Assembly: GCA_039881145.1 (NCBI GenBank) | Contig: JAYKKI010000076.1 | Coordinates: 11,091,001-11,155,000, forward strand | Reading direction: 5' to 3' | Source of the DNA: Druceiella hillmani | Lineage: Eukaryota > Arthropoda > Insecta > Lepidoptera > Hepialidae | Length of the DNA stretch: 64,000 nt | Shown here: one piece after another, positions 51,250 through 63,840 of the stretch | Layout of the letters: every line of letters starts with the position of its first letter | Position numbering within the stretch: position 1 is the stretch's first letter | Made by a program: the position numbers and the translations under genes | Notes under the pieces: generated by a model | Databases searched by the model: none | Seen by the model: the letters and a program-made list of their open reading frames with translations, nothing else | What the model was told of the DNA's origin: nothing

Positions 51250-53285
51250 GCAGTAGAGTTAATTGATTTAATATCATCGGAAACTGAGATATTCTAATTT
51301 AATTTGGTTCTAGATGATGATACTGTAAAAAAATGATAATTACGTAAGTGCAAGAGGCTGTCAAGCAGGAATAGTAAACATTTTTTCACCGAAATAGTGC
51401 ATGAAATATATTCATTTAATAAGCGGAAAATAAATTTTATTAATGAAATTTCTCTTCTGTGCTGAAAAAGTTGTACATGTGGTTTATATTATTTTGTAAC
51501 ATCGAAGTAGTAACATCGAAGGAATATTTTTTTGGACACATTCACGCTGTATTTAGTTTCTTATGAATTCCAAATAATTGAACTAGCTTCTAATTGTGAA
51601 ACACATAAAAAATCTCTTTCAGCAGAAGAAATTCTGCTATCCTGAATGATTTTTTCAATAAATCCATTAAATAACCACGCAAAACTGGACGCGAATCGAA
51701 TCTGATTAATAAATCTACCTAGATTTTTCCTCAATATGATGACATAGGTACATCACACCAATGATAATTATATTTACATTTGAGACACGCGCGTGCTTGA
51801 CCATAGCTCACTACAGAACATTTGCTTAAGTTCAGCTTGAAACTGCTCAAAACTCTCCATTTCAAAACAACGTCGATGTCAATCTGTAACAAATAGCAGG
51901 CTGTGTGTTTTAATCGTGTTGCCGACTTTATTTATTTGAATAGTGAATAGTAAAGAGCCCATATTTATCCCTAGCTCACTGCTGATTGCGTGAAACGACA
52001 CACAGATATAAACCTCGTACATATTGCTCTTCATCCGCAAGATAGGAAGAGATGAAACATAAGAGTGAAGGAGAGAATCTGGTTACACCAAGGCTGTTTA
52101 GTAGAATGTAATAATTCGCGCCAAAGAGCATATTTTTTGTTATGTGATTCACGCTGTAAAACACGTTCAACACAAATTGACGTCTATAGCTCAAATAGAT
52201 CTCGCGATGTAACGTGAGATCGAATAATATAGCCTATGCGGAGAGGATTGCTATAGATCGAAAGCTATTTATTGCAAGTACGCTGATATATTAGTTAAAG
52301 GCGATAACTGATTAGTTTTTCATCGTGAGGGTAAACACCAGATGATATTGATGTAATAAAATATATTTTAAAAGTGTAATAGAAATATCAGCGTATGCTT
52401 CAAGTGTATATTGATGATAGACATGGAAATAAATATAATTGCATTAAGACTAAACAGACACTCAATATGAAGTGAAGGAATGTACAATTTTCTGGAAGAA
52501 TTTTGAAACAGAATCTCCATAAACAACAGTAGTGAAGTAGTAGATTTACGAATACTTGGGTACGCTGAAGATAATGGCGCATCATTATTAATTGTATCCA
52601 ACTCACGTACACCAAGTAATTAAAAATTATGGTAATTCTAAAAACAAATTTATATATAAATGTAAATCTCTCACACAACTTCCTCTACCTTCCTACTATA
52701 CAACTTAACTTATTCGATTCCCTACACGAATTTGTTTATGGAGGTATCATTAAGTCAAAACACTTTTCGCGGGGAGATTTTACTGGTATGTAACACTATT
52801 TGGACGATATCTACTCTGCCCTTGTAACAGTTTACTTGTCTATAGTAATTTATTTACCATAAGTAAACGCTTACTACCTTCCCTGATTTAACTTACATAT
52901 TCATAAGGTGTTTTCTGATAAATTATTGTATTTCGAAAGTTTGTTAAAATATAAATCGAACCAACGCAAGTCTTGTTACGTAAACATGCTTACAAAAGAT
53001 TCAAAACGTTTTGTCCTTATTATACTTACGGTATTTACATTAGTACTACACACGTACGTACGCGTACGTCGGTACAACTGCAGTTAAATATCATCTTTCG
53101 TGTCTACACAGCCTACATTCATTCATTCTTAGCAACTACGGCGAGCTATATTTACGCGCTGCATTCAAGCGACGGACGCGTACAGTGTTTCGAGTGTTGT
53201 AACAAGGAGATTAGTAGCGTGATTGATAAGGGCGGAGTCGCACTGCCAGACATTTGTTTTTTTTGTTTTAACTATTTTATAAATA
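51250..53285. other. Intergenic DNA, no supported gene
   Basis: A GC-richer patch at about 53030-53250 contains the self-complementary 'acgtacgtacgcgtacgt' and a 112-residue frame (52973-53311) without a recognised domain. A short minus frame at about 51787-51867 reads MESFEQFQAELKQMF, reminiscent of a retroelement gag but too short to assign. Confidence 0.35.
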
Positions 53286-53289
53286 TTTT

Positions 53290-53480
53290 TATGGTTTGTA
53301 CCTCAAACTAAAAAACGAACCCTTGTAAGACCACTCACATGTCTGTCTGTCCATCTGTCACAACAGATTTTCTTAGAAAACAGCGACGTAGAAACTAGCA
53401 ATTTGGCATAGTCACATCCTGTTCACATTCTTTGCATTAGCTAAGTTTTTCAAAATATTCGTATGAGAATTTAAGTATGT
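53290..53480 (+). repeat. Dispersed repeat family X, short copy
   Basis: 'gtacctcaaactaaaaaacg', 'acatgtctgtctgtccatct' and 'gcgacgtagaaactagcaat' correspond in order to the head of the copy at 49800. Confidence 0.5.
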
Positions 53481-56400
53481 ATAAATAAAGCACACATTTT
53501 TTTTGTTATTTTTACATATCACGTGGGATATAATTTGAAAGAATTTGTTATGTGGAATATAAAACTGATTATTAATAAATAAATTTAAATTGCGTAATCA
53601 AAAAAAATTATGGAAGTAAAAAATTACAAACTAGAATATGCGCAAAAATGGAGTATTCTCCTCACATTCATTTCAAAACCGCTGAATCAAAAATTATGAC
53701 AAACCATTATTGATAAAATGTGACTAGAAAATTAATGCTTACACTGAACCTATAATTTTTGCTAAACTTATAATTGTTTAAATATACACCATGTTTTTAT
53801 GACTTTGAAAGCCGTCGTAGGCAATATATTTAAAATACGAAAAACTAATATTTGTAAAGAGTTTAACAGAGTTATATCATTAAATGTTTGTAAGTACTGA
53901 AATTTCGGAGTGCGAATTCTACCCGTCGTTTTTCTCCATAAATTACTGTATTTATCAGATTGTGCTTCATTTTATTTGCATAAAATATAAATACGGCTAA
54001 AATAAATGCACTTGTTTAAGTGTGTACCTGTCAACCTTTTCAAATGAAGAAATAATTTTCAAAGTAGTTAATAGCATGCCATTTAACCTTTTGGAATATA
54101 AACGGTTGCCAGTTGAAGCAAAGACGCACTCAAAATTAGAATTAAATTTTATTAATTCGGAAGTAAACTTCATAATTTTGGTTATTAGATCTTCATTTTA
54201 TTTCTTTTTAATAAAAGCGTTACATGATATATTTTGAAACGAACGTATTTTTGTCAATTAAATTCTCACTCATACACTTTCAACAGAATCTCAGTTTTAT
54301 TTAAAAATGGCACGCGAGTGTAAATCACTATCCCAAAATTGATTCGCTTTCTTCAAAGTTTTATTTTTTTTTATTCATGTTAATAAGTTAGTTATTATTA
54401 AAAACTCTTTTGATACGTATGCAAGTTGCCGAAATCTTAAATGCATTTATATAATTATCACTGTAGACATCTATTGTTCAAAAAATATGATATAAATTTA
54501 TTTACTATTCCAGTAAAATATACACTTCACAGAAACATATTATATTTCACTGTCTTCAATGTGTATACTATGAATTTAGTAAAAAACATTTATTTTAGAC
54601 GAGCAATGTAAAAATGTCTTTCAAAAAGTGTATTTCTTCGAAAGCCTCCTCTCTTGAGACATTTAATACTATCGATAATAATACTATCAATAGCGACGTC
54701 TTTACACTTTCAAAATACTATTGACTTACAGGATTGGATTGCGTTTGCTTCGCTAGGAGTTATCGACACATAATTGGCTTTTATTAATCAACTGCTGAAA
54801 TTCAGTCAACTTTTTCATTCGATGACTAATATAATATCGTACTCAATATAAAATATATGAAGCACTCTAAGTGTGTCTTGAGCTTTATCATCATAACAAT
54901 TTATTATAGGAGCGAAAGTACGACATTGACCCGATTCACTGCCGCCGCCGGCGATCAGGTGGAGCTAGATGCGCACAATTTTCAGAAGCTCATATTAAAC
55001 TTCTTTTACAAGTTTAAGGATAAAATTTTAATTATTTTGATAAATTGTCCTTTGGCAATCTCACATAAAACCCAATTCTAGATATGCTGATTATTTAAAT
55101 TTTGATTTCGTTCTATTACACTTTTTTTTGCGAACAACATCCCACACCATATATGGTATTAAAAAATTTTTGGAGTTTATTACTTAAGAATCGATTTTCA
55201 TATATATCGCCCGGTATGAAGTGTTATGAGAAGTAAAATCAGAAGTTTAGAACTTACGAAATTCAGAGCGTTAAAAAAGTGTACCCGTTAGGTTCTGATC
55301 CTACGAAGTTCACAGCGTTTAAAAAGGATAATTGTTAGGTGGCCTCACCGCGCAATATTTCTGCGCATCTTTAGAGTGAAATATTAATATATTTATTTGG
55401 CTTTTTCTTATGACGTAATCGCAATGTCGGAATGTGACACACTTAGTTTATTATCGTTCGCTTATATCAAGATACAATCATTAAATGTCATTATGTGTAA
55501 ATATTTGGTGTCTTCTATCCTATAAAATTAAAAAGTCTCTTTTTAACTTCTTAGTCTGACGTTACTAAATGTTTTTAATTTAGTTTATAAATTTCATCTT
55601 GTTCATTTGTGTTTTATTTGAAAATAATTATATTGTCAGTATTTTTTTAAAGAAGAATTTTCCATTTACAATTAATGATATTGATATTTATATTTATATA
55701 CAATGTTACATTTTATAAATTCCAAGACAATTGTACATAATGAATAAACTCTAGTCAGGCGTCGGAGCTGGCACGCACAATTTTTTTTGAGTTGTCGAGT
55801 TGCGCGATATTATTATTATTTTTAGCTTTGAGATATGTGCGGGTTAATGTTTTAATACTGTGCCAAAAGGCAAGTTTCTTACTCAAGCGATCTGAGGAAA
55901 GGGGCTGTGACAAACAGAATAATATCTTAAGCGTTCCATTTTTCGTTTTTTGATGCGGAACTTTAAAAATAATACCAAATTTAATTTATCGATACGAACA
56001 TATCCTAAATTAAAACTCTTGATCCTATTTTATCGACATGTAGTTTTACGTTTCTCAATCGTCAATGACTTAATAATTGCGATCAATTATTTAATGAACC
56101 CAATCACTGAACATAATTTATTGCTACTACTTACTTAATAATTTCAAAACCAATTAACCTCACGAAAATACTATTAACCATCACAAAAATGTAGCATCTA
56201 GACTTCAGTGATCAGTTGTTGTGGCGTAAATGTAAAGAGACCTCATTCCACAGCGGAGACGCCTTGCACTGCTGGTGATGGATGCAAGGCCTTGTGCGCG
56301 CTGCACTTTCTGACTGATGTGATTTTAAACGGCGCAAATATATTCGTAATAACAATATTATTCAATATAATTCAAAATTTAGTGAATACAAGTAGAGGTA

Positions 56401-57765
56401 ATTCGATATAATTGAATAGTAGTAAGTTTAATAAGCTTGTAGTCTATAATTGAACCGGGCGATTTAGCAATTTTAACTGTTACACTAGAGAACATACAAA
56501 ACCACTGTGAAGACATTATTAAGTTATAAACTTAAAAAAAATGATTTTTAATTGGTTATCTTATAATTTAAAAATTAATTACTTTTTAAATAAAAGTAAG
56601 CCATGTACGTAAAAACGCAATTCAATACACAAGTTTTAAAAACAAAATTATTTTTTACCCAGATCGCAATCCATGGCAACTTTAAAATTGACTAATTGGG
56701 AATATATAATTTTCTCGATCGGTGAGTAATCTATTTTTTTCTAATTACATTAATAAAAGTGCAATCATTTTTTATAATTATTTAATTCACTTATATTTCA
56801 TAGCTAATAAGTAAAGGTAAAATTAGTTTAATTCGATTTTACGACAAGTGCCATTCGCTGCACGCCAATTCAATCAGTGCCGATTATTTTTATTTAATTC
56901 CAATAGATAATGAATAAATTTATTACTCGAGCAATAATGGACAACACTATTGGTATTGTTTACCTAAACCTTAGTAGTGTTGTCCAAATAAAAATCGATC
57001 TAGTTCGAGATGAACATAGCCCAATGAGTGTTCAAAACAAGCTGTTGTCATTAACATTTTGAGTAGAATTTACAATTAATTAATTAAATTGTTTTTAACA
57101 AGAAACTAACTCTGTTAACGTAATACTGATAATTTTTAGTCGACCATCCCCTTGTTATATATGGTTGTTAATGATTTTCTAAAAAAATATGTTAAGCCTA
57201 AATTTCATAAAACAAACTATTTATTTATTGACTTCTTTGTATCGTCTTATGTGCATTGCAAACTTAAAAACAAGTAAGTATAAAAGGACAGATACTTATT
57301 TCTTCTTGTTTGTATTGGGAGATACGAAACTAAAACTTGTATTGGGAGATACGAAATTACAGTCAAGGTTTCATTTCATTCACTTATATTACAATTACTT
57401 CCTGTCAATAAAAACTCCAAGATATTTAAAAGATAATAAAATATGATGATGACAGAATTTGATAAATAAATAAAAAAAGTACACAAAAATAGTCAAATTT
57501 GGATATAAAGGAGGCACAAAATTAAGGGATGGAAAAAGAAAGTATGAGGATAAAAGAAGAGGGATGTTGAAAATGAGACAATTACCACAATTACTTAAAA
57601 TTGTTTGAAAAAAAACCACTTAAACTCTCTTTATTTGTCCGTTATATAATTACTCGACATATTCTTGGTCAACCATTACCAATGTCCACAAATAGATGAT
57701 TCTTGAGAAATAATAGAGAATAATATCTTCTGGAAAAGTTGAGCGGTTTCTCAGAAACTTTTTTC
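53481..57765. other. AT-rich intergenic DNA with short local duplications
   Basis: No supported gene. A GC-richer patch at 54900-54990 falls in a 74-residue frame (54857-55081) with no recognised domain. A segment of about 58 bp around 55250-55350 is duplicated in diverged form ('cgaaattcagagcgtt' / 'cgaagttcacagcgtt'), and 'tgtattgggagatacgaaa' occurs twice at 57308-57355. Confidence 0.4.
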
Positions 57766-57877
57766 CTTTCTCTTAGATGGCGTCACAACGCATCGGAATA
57801 TTGAATTCATCGTTTGTACACTGTCTTTTATATCTAATAATTTGTAAAAAAATCTTCACCGTTCGAGCATCTTTACC

Positions 57878-57967
57878 TTTACCATACGTTTTACCTTTAC
57901 CGTACGTTTTACCTTTACCGTACGTTTTGCCTTTACCGTACGTTTTACCTTTACCGTACGTTTTACC
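57878..57967. repeat. 18-bp minisatellite, five units
   Basis: Unit 'tttaccgtacgttttacc' is repeated five times (57878-57967) with only single-base differences, flanked by two copies of 'ccgttcgagca'. The unit is a multiple of three, so it lies in open frames on both strands; on the minus strand it encodes a KGKTYG hexapeptide repeat within a 79-residue frame (57773-58012). Whether that frame is expressed is unknown. Confidence 0.9.
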
Positions 57968-59045
57968 TTTACCGTTCGAGCAATTGCAATTTTTTTTATG
58001 AATCGCTGCCATCTGATGGATAGTGACAATGTACCTTTCGCATGAAAATCTTTTGATTTAGAGCAACCATTTTGATAAAGAAAATTTTGCTGGTAAATAG
58101 TAGTTTATATTTCTAAACATGATGTGAACATGATGTGATAATAAGATGTCACAATATAATAATAATGTGGTTGTACTAGTAGAACCTAGCCAAATAACCG
58201 TTATTTTCCACGAATATTTTTAAGATGTATAGTTTAGCACTATCTTGGAGAAAATAAACTTACTCTGGGTGACTACTAGTTTGTTAGCTAGTCAATCTAA
58301 TTGATGATAATAAATCTCTGTATTTATTATAAATCTGTCGGAAAGCGACTCGTAAAGAATAACGTCCTCGATATTTCTCCATCGGCTAAACATTACTTTG
58401 TTGGTATCCATTTCAAGGTTTTGGTACTGATATCAACTCCCATTTATGCTGTACTAAGCCATTGCTTGTATGATAAACATGTAATTCATATCATCAATTC
58501 CTAATTACGTTGTTATTAAAAAGAAATTTGTGCTTGATGTCGAATTAAATTTATTCCATATTATGAAATATACTTGAAGGCTTGACGCTAACTGTCATTA
58601 ATTGAACATTTTGGCTTTTTATGCCTCATAATTAAATATTCCATAACGTTCGACAGCATTCCTATCATCTTTAACTGAGGCTATAAAAGAATCGAACTGA
58701 AATATAAAAATATTTTATTCAACAAAATTAACATAAAAAAATTGTCATAAATCATGATTTGTCTTTATTTTTTTTTCATAATCTAACAAAAATATTTTGG
58801 TCTTTGTATTATTAAGTATATTGTCAATTTTTTTTCATATTTCCTAAACTATCTTATTGATATACAAACATATATATGTATATATATATAACACAGCGAC
58901 ATTGGGAAAATAAGTATATTTTCCTCTCCCACCCTAAAAACCTTTTCCTCAAAACAGAAAACCTATTTTTTAACACGTTTTGCTAAGGTCGACCTGTAAC
59001 TAACTACGTAATGGAACGTATGAAACTAACTTTTATGTAATTCTA
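57968..59045. other. AT-rich intergenic DNA
   Basis: No gene; a short TA tract at about 58870-58890. Confidence 0.45.
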
Positions 59046-59049
59046 ATAA

Positions 59050-59350
59050 TTGTATCATCATGAAGATTACCAGTTGCGTGTAGTTCTGGCACCAATATAA
59101 TAAAATGATATCAGCGGAAAAGTTTAATGAAAGAGAACTAGAAGGTAGACACTGAACTCGATAACGGAACAACGTACATTCACCGGGGTTGGGGTTCTAA
59201 TTGTTGGATATCATCATGAAACTTGGCAGTTATTTATAATTCTAATGACAACACATTAAAATGGTACTATCGGAATGATTACATGATGGAACTGGAAGTT
59301 AAACAGCAGAACTTCATATCGTCTAATGATTGAATTTCGGAACAACGAAT
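59050..59350. repeat. Degenerate tandem repeat, period about 130 bp
   Basis: 'tcatcatgaagattaccagt' and 'tcatcatgaaacttggcagt' start two units, each followed by 'taattctaatg' or a related phrase and by 'gaact.gaag.taaac'. Strongly diverged. Confidence 0.45.
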
Positions 59351-59739
59351 CTTGACTGTGTTTGGATTTGTTTAGTTTATTTGAAATCATAGAGCATTAA
59401 TGATGTTTTATAAAATAATAATTTATATAACGAGAAATTTCACAGAGATGCGTAATATATTTTACATAAAGATTCCATCCAAGTAAAGGTGAGAAACTTA
59501 CCGAGGATCGAATGGCAAAAGGGTAGTTAAAAATATCATATCGCAAGCGTCACCTCAAGGAATCAGGCCTAACCCTGTTGTAAGTAGACTAGCCCCCTAC
59601 AAGGACGTCATAAGGGTCGACCGTTAATTTGTCAGCAATTTCTCAAAAATAACTTATTTTACTTCTCAAATGAATATTATGTTAATAAAAACGCTTAACA
59701 TTGATTTCAATAAAAAGCGCCCCACACTTTTACACTCAA

Positions 59740-60011
59740 ATATTATACTCACTAACATGGCTTACCCTAAACCCTTACTGAGGAGACAGAGAAAACCAGT
59801 TTGATAATTATTTTTTGCTTTTTAGTGCAGTCTTTATAAAAGCGTATTTTTTTAGTTTTGTTAACTAATAATTAAGTGTCCTTAACGTTTCAACTTTATA
59901 TTTAATATGTCGTTTCATTTTTATTCTTATTATTTATGACAACATCTTTAGGTGGGAAATTTGAAGAGAATAGTTTCATTTAGTTGTGAATAAAAATTAA
60001 GTGATAATGAT
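59740..60011 (-). repeat. Degraded Penelope-derived terminal repeat
   Basis: 'acaacatctttaggtggg' (about 59940-59957) is one base from the complement of the ribozyme core region, and 'gtttcatttagttgtgaata' follows near 59980, leading into the 'acgccaaatatat' end at 60012. The copy is too decayed to fold as a ribozyme. Confidence 0.45.
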
Positions 60012-60301
60012 TTCTACAAAATTAACGCCAAATATATTTAATATTTTATATGTCTTTTTGTGGAGTATTAAAAATATATTAAATAACATCATATTATAAT
60101 ACGTTACTTGTCATTCATATATTTATCTACATCAACAGACATTAGTGTCATTTCACTTCTACAAAATTAACGCCAAATATATTTAATATTTTATATGTCT
60201 TTTTGTGGAGTATTAAAAATATATTAAACAACATCATATTATAATACGTTATTTGTCATTCATATATTTATCTACATCAACAGACATTAGTGTCATTTTA
60301 C
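60012..60301. repeat. 145-bp tandem duplication beginning with the Penelope end
   Basis: 60012-60156 and 60157-60301 are almost identical. Each begins 'ttctacaaaattaacgccaa' and ends 'agacattagtgtcattt'. The near-identity means the duplication is recent compared with surrounding repeats. Confidence 0.92.
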
Positions 60302-60493
60302 TTTGTATAGTTGACAGAAATTAAGTCGATGGGTGAATAAAATTATACCAGGACACCGCTTGCACGGTTAATTACTTTGACGTAGACATGTCAAAATAAT
60401 TAACCATACTGTGCATACACAGAGATGTGCTCTGTCTGAACATGTATATACAATATTTACTACCGTTATGATCCATAGGCAATCACTTTAGAT

Positions 60494-61150
60494 TTAGACC
60501 AGAAGCAGTTTCTTGGCAGGATTTATATCATCCACCCTAATACATGCTGGATTACAGTCATCCGTTCTGACAACGTGGGTAGCCCACTTTAAACGATTAT
60601 TTTTTATAAATTTCATAATAACTCGGTCTTTACATTCCTTACGTACCATCAAAATTAAATCTTCCTCATAATTTGCAAAATATTTCACCCACAAAGTGCA
60701 AATATCAAATCGTCAATCTTTCTTAGTATTCAACTTTCAGACCCGTAGATGAAAATTGATCTAATAATATTTTTGTGCAATAGAAATATTATTTTTCTTT
60801 TGAAAAAATAAGATTTTGAGACTGAAATCTGTTATTGCAAAATATAATACTATTTTAATCTTTTTGAGAAATCTCATCCCTATAATTAAAAACAAAACTC
60901 AATTTGGTAATGTTATGGAGAGCAATAATATTAAATTACCCGATATTAACAGAAGAACAAAATCTGTATCTTTCATCTCATGTATAAAGCATGTGTTAAC
61001 TTTTTTCTTTATTGATTTGAAATCCTATAGGTTTTACAAACTTCTCTGAGGTTTAAGTTTCATTTAGTACAGGGAACGATCGAGAGACAATGTCAATGCC
61101 ATCAGCATATGCAAGGGTTAGAATATTGATTTGATGTCTATCTATATGTT
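60494..61150 (-). pseudogene. Non-LTR retrotransposon RT relic (C-terminal half)
   Basis: On the minus strand, in order from 61150: 'LAYADGIDIV' (catalytic Y-A-D-D now Y-A-D-G), then 'GFQIN', 'FIYGSES', and an open 66-residue frame with 'IMKFIKNNRLKWATHVVRTD', comparable to the family's 'IKSNRLRWAGHVVRMDD' tail. Stops and shifts interrupt it. It differs from the 22.7-kb relic, so at least two LINE lineages are present. Confidence 0.68.
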
Positions 61151-63140
61151 TATCGATGAATCTCTAATAAAATAATAATAACGAACTATTTTTATAATAA
61201 CGAACTCCAAACCATGACAACTTACGTAAGGAACTACAAATAGTCGCGTGATTGTGACTTTGAAAACACATTCCACTTTTGCAATAAAAACCACCTCAGT
61301 TCACATGGTTGAGAACTGTGATCATTTAAAAATTATAATAATGTTTATTTCTTTTTTTTATTGCATGAGGATAATTATTTCTTTGAAATATTAATATAAT
61401 TTTTACGGCCACCTGTATAATTAATGTCATTTTAAGACTTATCTGATATTTGGTATTGTAGTAAATAGCCTATAAAGGGCGTTTATTTATTTAAATTTAG
61501 GTTTTAGTATGGCTTGCAATGTTTTTTCAGTGCCAGCATTATTGAACTGAATTTTAAATATAAATTTAAAGTAATTTGTAAGGTAGAGAATTTCGTCGAA
61601 GAATATATTTCGTTCCATTAATTTAGTTTGAAAATAGTAAAATTGCCTTTTCTTATTTGCACGCTTATTTCTTCTATCATATTTTTCCATTATTCTTTGT
61701 GAAACTCTTTACAAGAGGACAACTTATACGTTTTTAGATTGTTTCTTTTACAAATATTACCTTTTACATGAAATAAAATTCAGTGATCAGTTCTAACCAT
61801 ATCTAGGACTGGATAATTTTACATCCTTGACATAGAAGTTTTAATTATTCGTAAAGGACTAGGATTTTTAATTTCACATCCTTGCCATGAGTTCTGGTGA
61901 ACTCTGGTTAAATAATATTTAATAAATATTCATTCTGGCTTAAGATTTTCATGTTCTATCGAGAATGTTGAACAAGAGTTATAAATGATTCCGGAAGAAT
62001 CTCTGATCCTTGTTATATAGTTGCAAGGAATATTTGAAGAAATTTCTATAACCCAAGTAAGTAAGACAATAGATCTGTGTGAATAAGAACAAGAAAATAA
62101 AGAATGACCACTGATCTTTTTATTTCGGAAATAACAAAAAAGAAGTTCTTAATTTTAATTGTTGGATGCGAATGATCCTTCGGACGACGATCGATCATCG
62201 TATCGTGTCAAACCTCCTCTCAACGGCGGTTGGCTACGCGTCAAGATTCCGCACCCTTAACAGCTGCAAAGCATTACGAGGTCCGCTTTCTGTACGTACG
62301 TAGGTCAGTAAATGTAATTGTTCATATTTCCTTAGTCGCGAGAAATGGTAGTGGATGGATATTATATTTTCTTCAGTGAGCAATGATTATCTTGTTAAAT
62401 ATTTTTTTCCTTTTATAATTTATTTAATTAGATAATATATCCTATCAGATTTCAATATTATTTAAAATTGAAATGCTATTTACACGAGTACGGCCATAAT
62501 ACCACGGATTAATAATTTACTTACTAGAAGAAGATTAAATTTGGGAGCAATAAACGTAGACTAGCTACGGTTTAATTACATGTCAGGCATACCACATTTT
62601 TAACTGTTTTTTGTTGTAGTTTTTTGTATTTTGTTCAAATACGTTTTTTGTATTTTGTTCAATAATGTAAACCTTTCAGAATTTATATTGTTTTTAATTT
62701 CTACAACGATTGTTTTTAAATTTTTTTTTACTATTATTCACTAATATTTTATTACTCCATTCTAAACTATTCATAACATTAATAAAAGATTCCGTGATTG
62801 TAACTGCGATCAGGAAGAAGATGTAAAGTAAACACATTCGTAAGTAGAATTTTGTCAAGCAAGGTTTTACCTATATTTTGTACTTAATACATTGGACAAT
62901 TTTATATTTTCAGGGAATGCTTCTGTCTACTCTGAATCCTAGGATTGATATTAAAGAAAATAAAAACATAGATACTAATACAAATAAAATAAAGATGCTG
63001 AGTGGAAAGCAGTTGTGCGAAGCTCAGTTATTTTAATTTATGCGATATATTTAATAATTGCATTAGTAAATTTAATAGAAGTAATCAATTATTATTTTGA
63101 CGAGTTTGGTTTCTTAATTTTAATACAAGGTATATTACCA
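61151..63140. other. Intergenic DNA with a GC-richer patch at 62160-62310
   Basis: The patch has many CG dinucleotides and an open run reading DANDPSDDDRSSYRV and 'PPLNGGWLRVKIPHP' before a stop. It is not recognised and could be an exon of an unknown gene or an element fragment. The rest is AT-rich without features. Confidence 0.4.
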
Positions 63141-63254
63141 TTATATTACCGACAATATTGAATATATTTGGCGTTAATTTTGTAGAATTTCATTATTCAC
63201 CATTAAATGAAACTACGTGATGTAATATTATTTCCACTTCCTTTGAGTTCTTTA

Positions 63255-63296
63255 CCACGACCTAGGTTTCATTGTATTACAACATCTTCAGGTGGG
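63255..63296 (-). ncRNA. Hammerhead ribozyme motif, minus-strand half
   Basis: On the minus strand: CCCAC, CTGAAGA, helix II GTTGT/ACAAT (one G-U pair), GAAA, ACCTAGGT, cleavage triplet GUC, GTGG. Core bases are intact. Confidence 0.68.
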
Positions 63297-63315
63297 CTAT
63301 TATCCTTGCTAATAT

Positions 63316-63357
63316 CCCACCTGAAGATGTTGTAATACAACGAAACCTAGGTCGTGG
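63316..63357 (+). ncRNA. Hammerhead ribozyme motif, plus-strand half
   Basis: CCAC (63317-63320), CTGAAGA (63321-63327), helix II GTTGT (63329-63333) with ACAAC (63337-63341), GAAA (63342-63345), palindrome ACCTAGGT (63345-63352), predicted cleavage after C63353, then GTGG (63354-63357) pairing with CCAC. Best-preserved copy in the window; the 5-bp helix II is fully Watson-Crick. Confidence 0.75.
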
Positions 63358-63654
63358 TAAAGAACTCAAAGAAAGTGGAAATAATACTACAGCACGTAGT
63401 TTCATTTAATTGTGATTACCGACAATGTTAGAGTAGGTAAAATTGCCTGTGGGTTAATTGCTGATAAAAATGGGCAAATAAAGATTAAAGCTATTAAAAC
63501 CAATATACATGTAAAATTGAGTAAGTTTGCTGGAAAGTAAGTTAAAAGAAGAAGGAAAAAAATAAAAAATATCAATATATAAAATTGTGCCATACCAAAG
63601 TAATCCTTTGAAATGTCTTCTATCCGTTTACAAAAAAGTAACTCCTATTTGTCT

Positions 63655-63840
63655 ATTTATGTACTTTAATGTATATAATTAATGCATATATCGGACTTAT
63701 TGCTAAGAGAGCAATGTCTTACAGCCAACCAGTACATCAGTCCCGCCCCTCTCGACAAGCGGATGGGAATCGAACACAGGTCCCCGCGGTGCACACCACG
63801 GAAACAACAACTAAGTTATCTTACTTAACTTTTATTTTGT
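63655..63840 (-). mobile_element. tRNA-derived SINE, copy 2
   Basis: On the minus strand: a head with 'tgcaccgcggggacc', B-box-like 'tgttcgattccc' (63765-63776), then 'tgtaagacattgctctctta' and 'gcaataagtcc' as in copy 1, and a short A+T tail. The B-box is closer to the tRNA consensus than in copy 1. Confidence 0.7.

Larger units (their letters stand above)
63145..63426. mobile_element. Palindromic Penelope-derived fold-back element, copy 2, with 12-bp TSD
   Basis: The element at 63157-63414 (258 bp) is flanked by identical ATTACCGACAAT at 63145-63156 and 63415-63426. Its left half is the reverse complement of the Penelope terminal repeat and its right half the forward repeat, meeting at 'gggctattatccttgctaat'. 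Both halves hold a hammerhead-like motif with intact core bases. No protein is encoded. The right half stops at 'tttaattgtg', short of the usual end. Confidence 0.85.

Noticed and set aside
52973..53311. 112-codon frame as a gene
   Set aside because: No domain, and its last part runs into the dispersed repeat at 53290; kept only as an unassigned patch.
54857..55081. 74-codon frame with a CG-rich middle as an exon
   Set aside because: No recognised domain; the flanks are ordinary AT-rich sequence without convincing paired splice sites.
57878..57967. CRISPR-like array
   Set aside because: Units are directly adjacent with no spacers, and the genome is clearly eukaryotic; it is a minisatellite.
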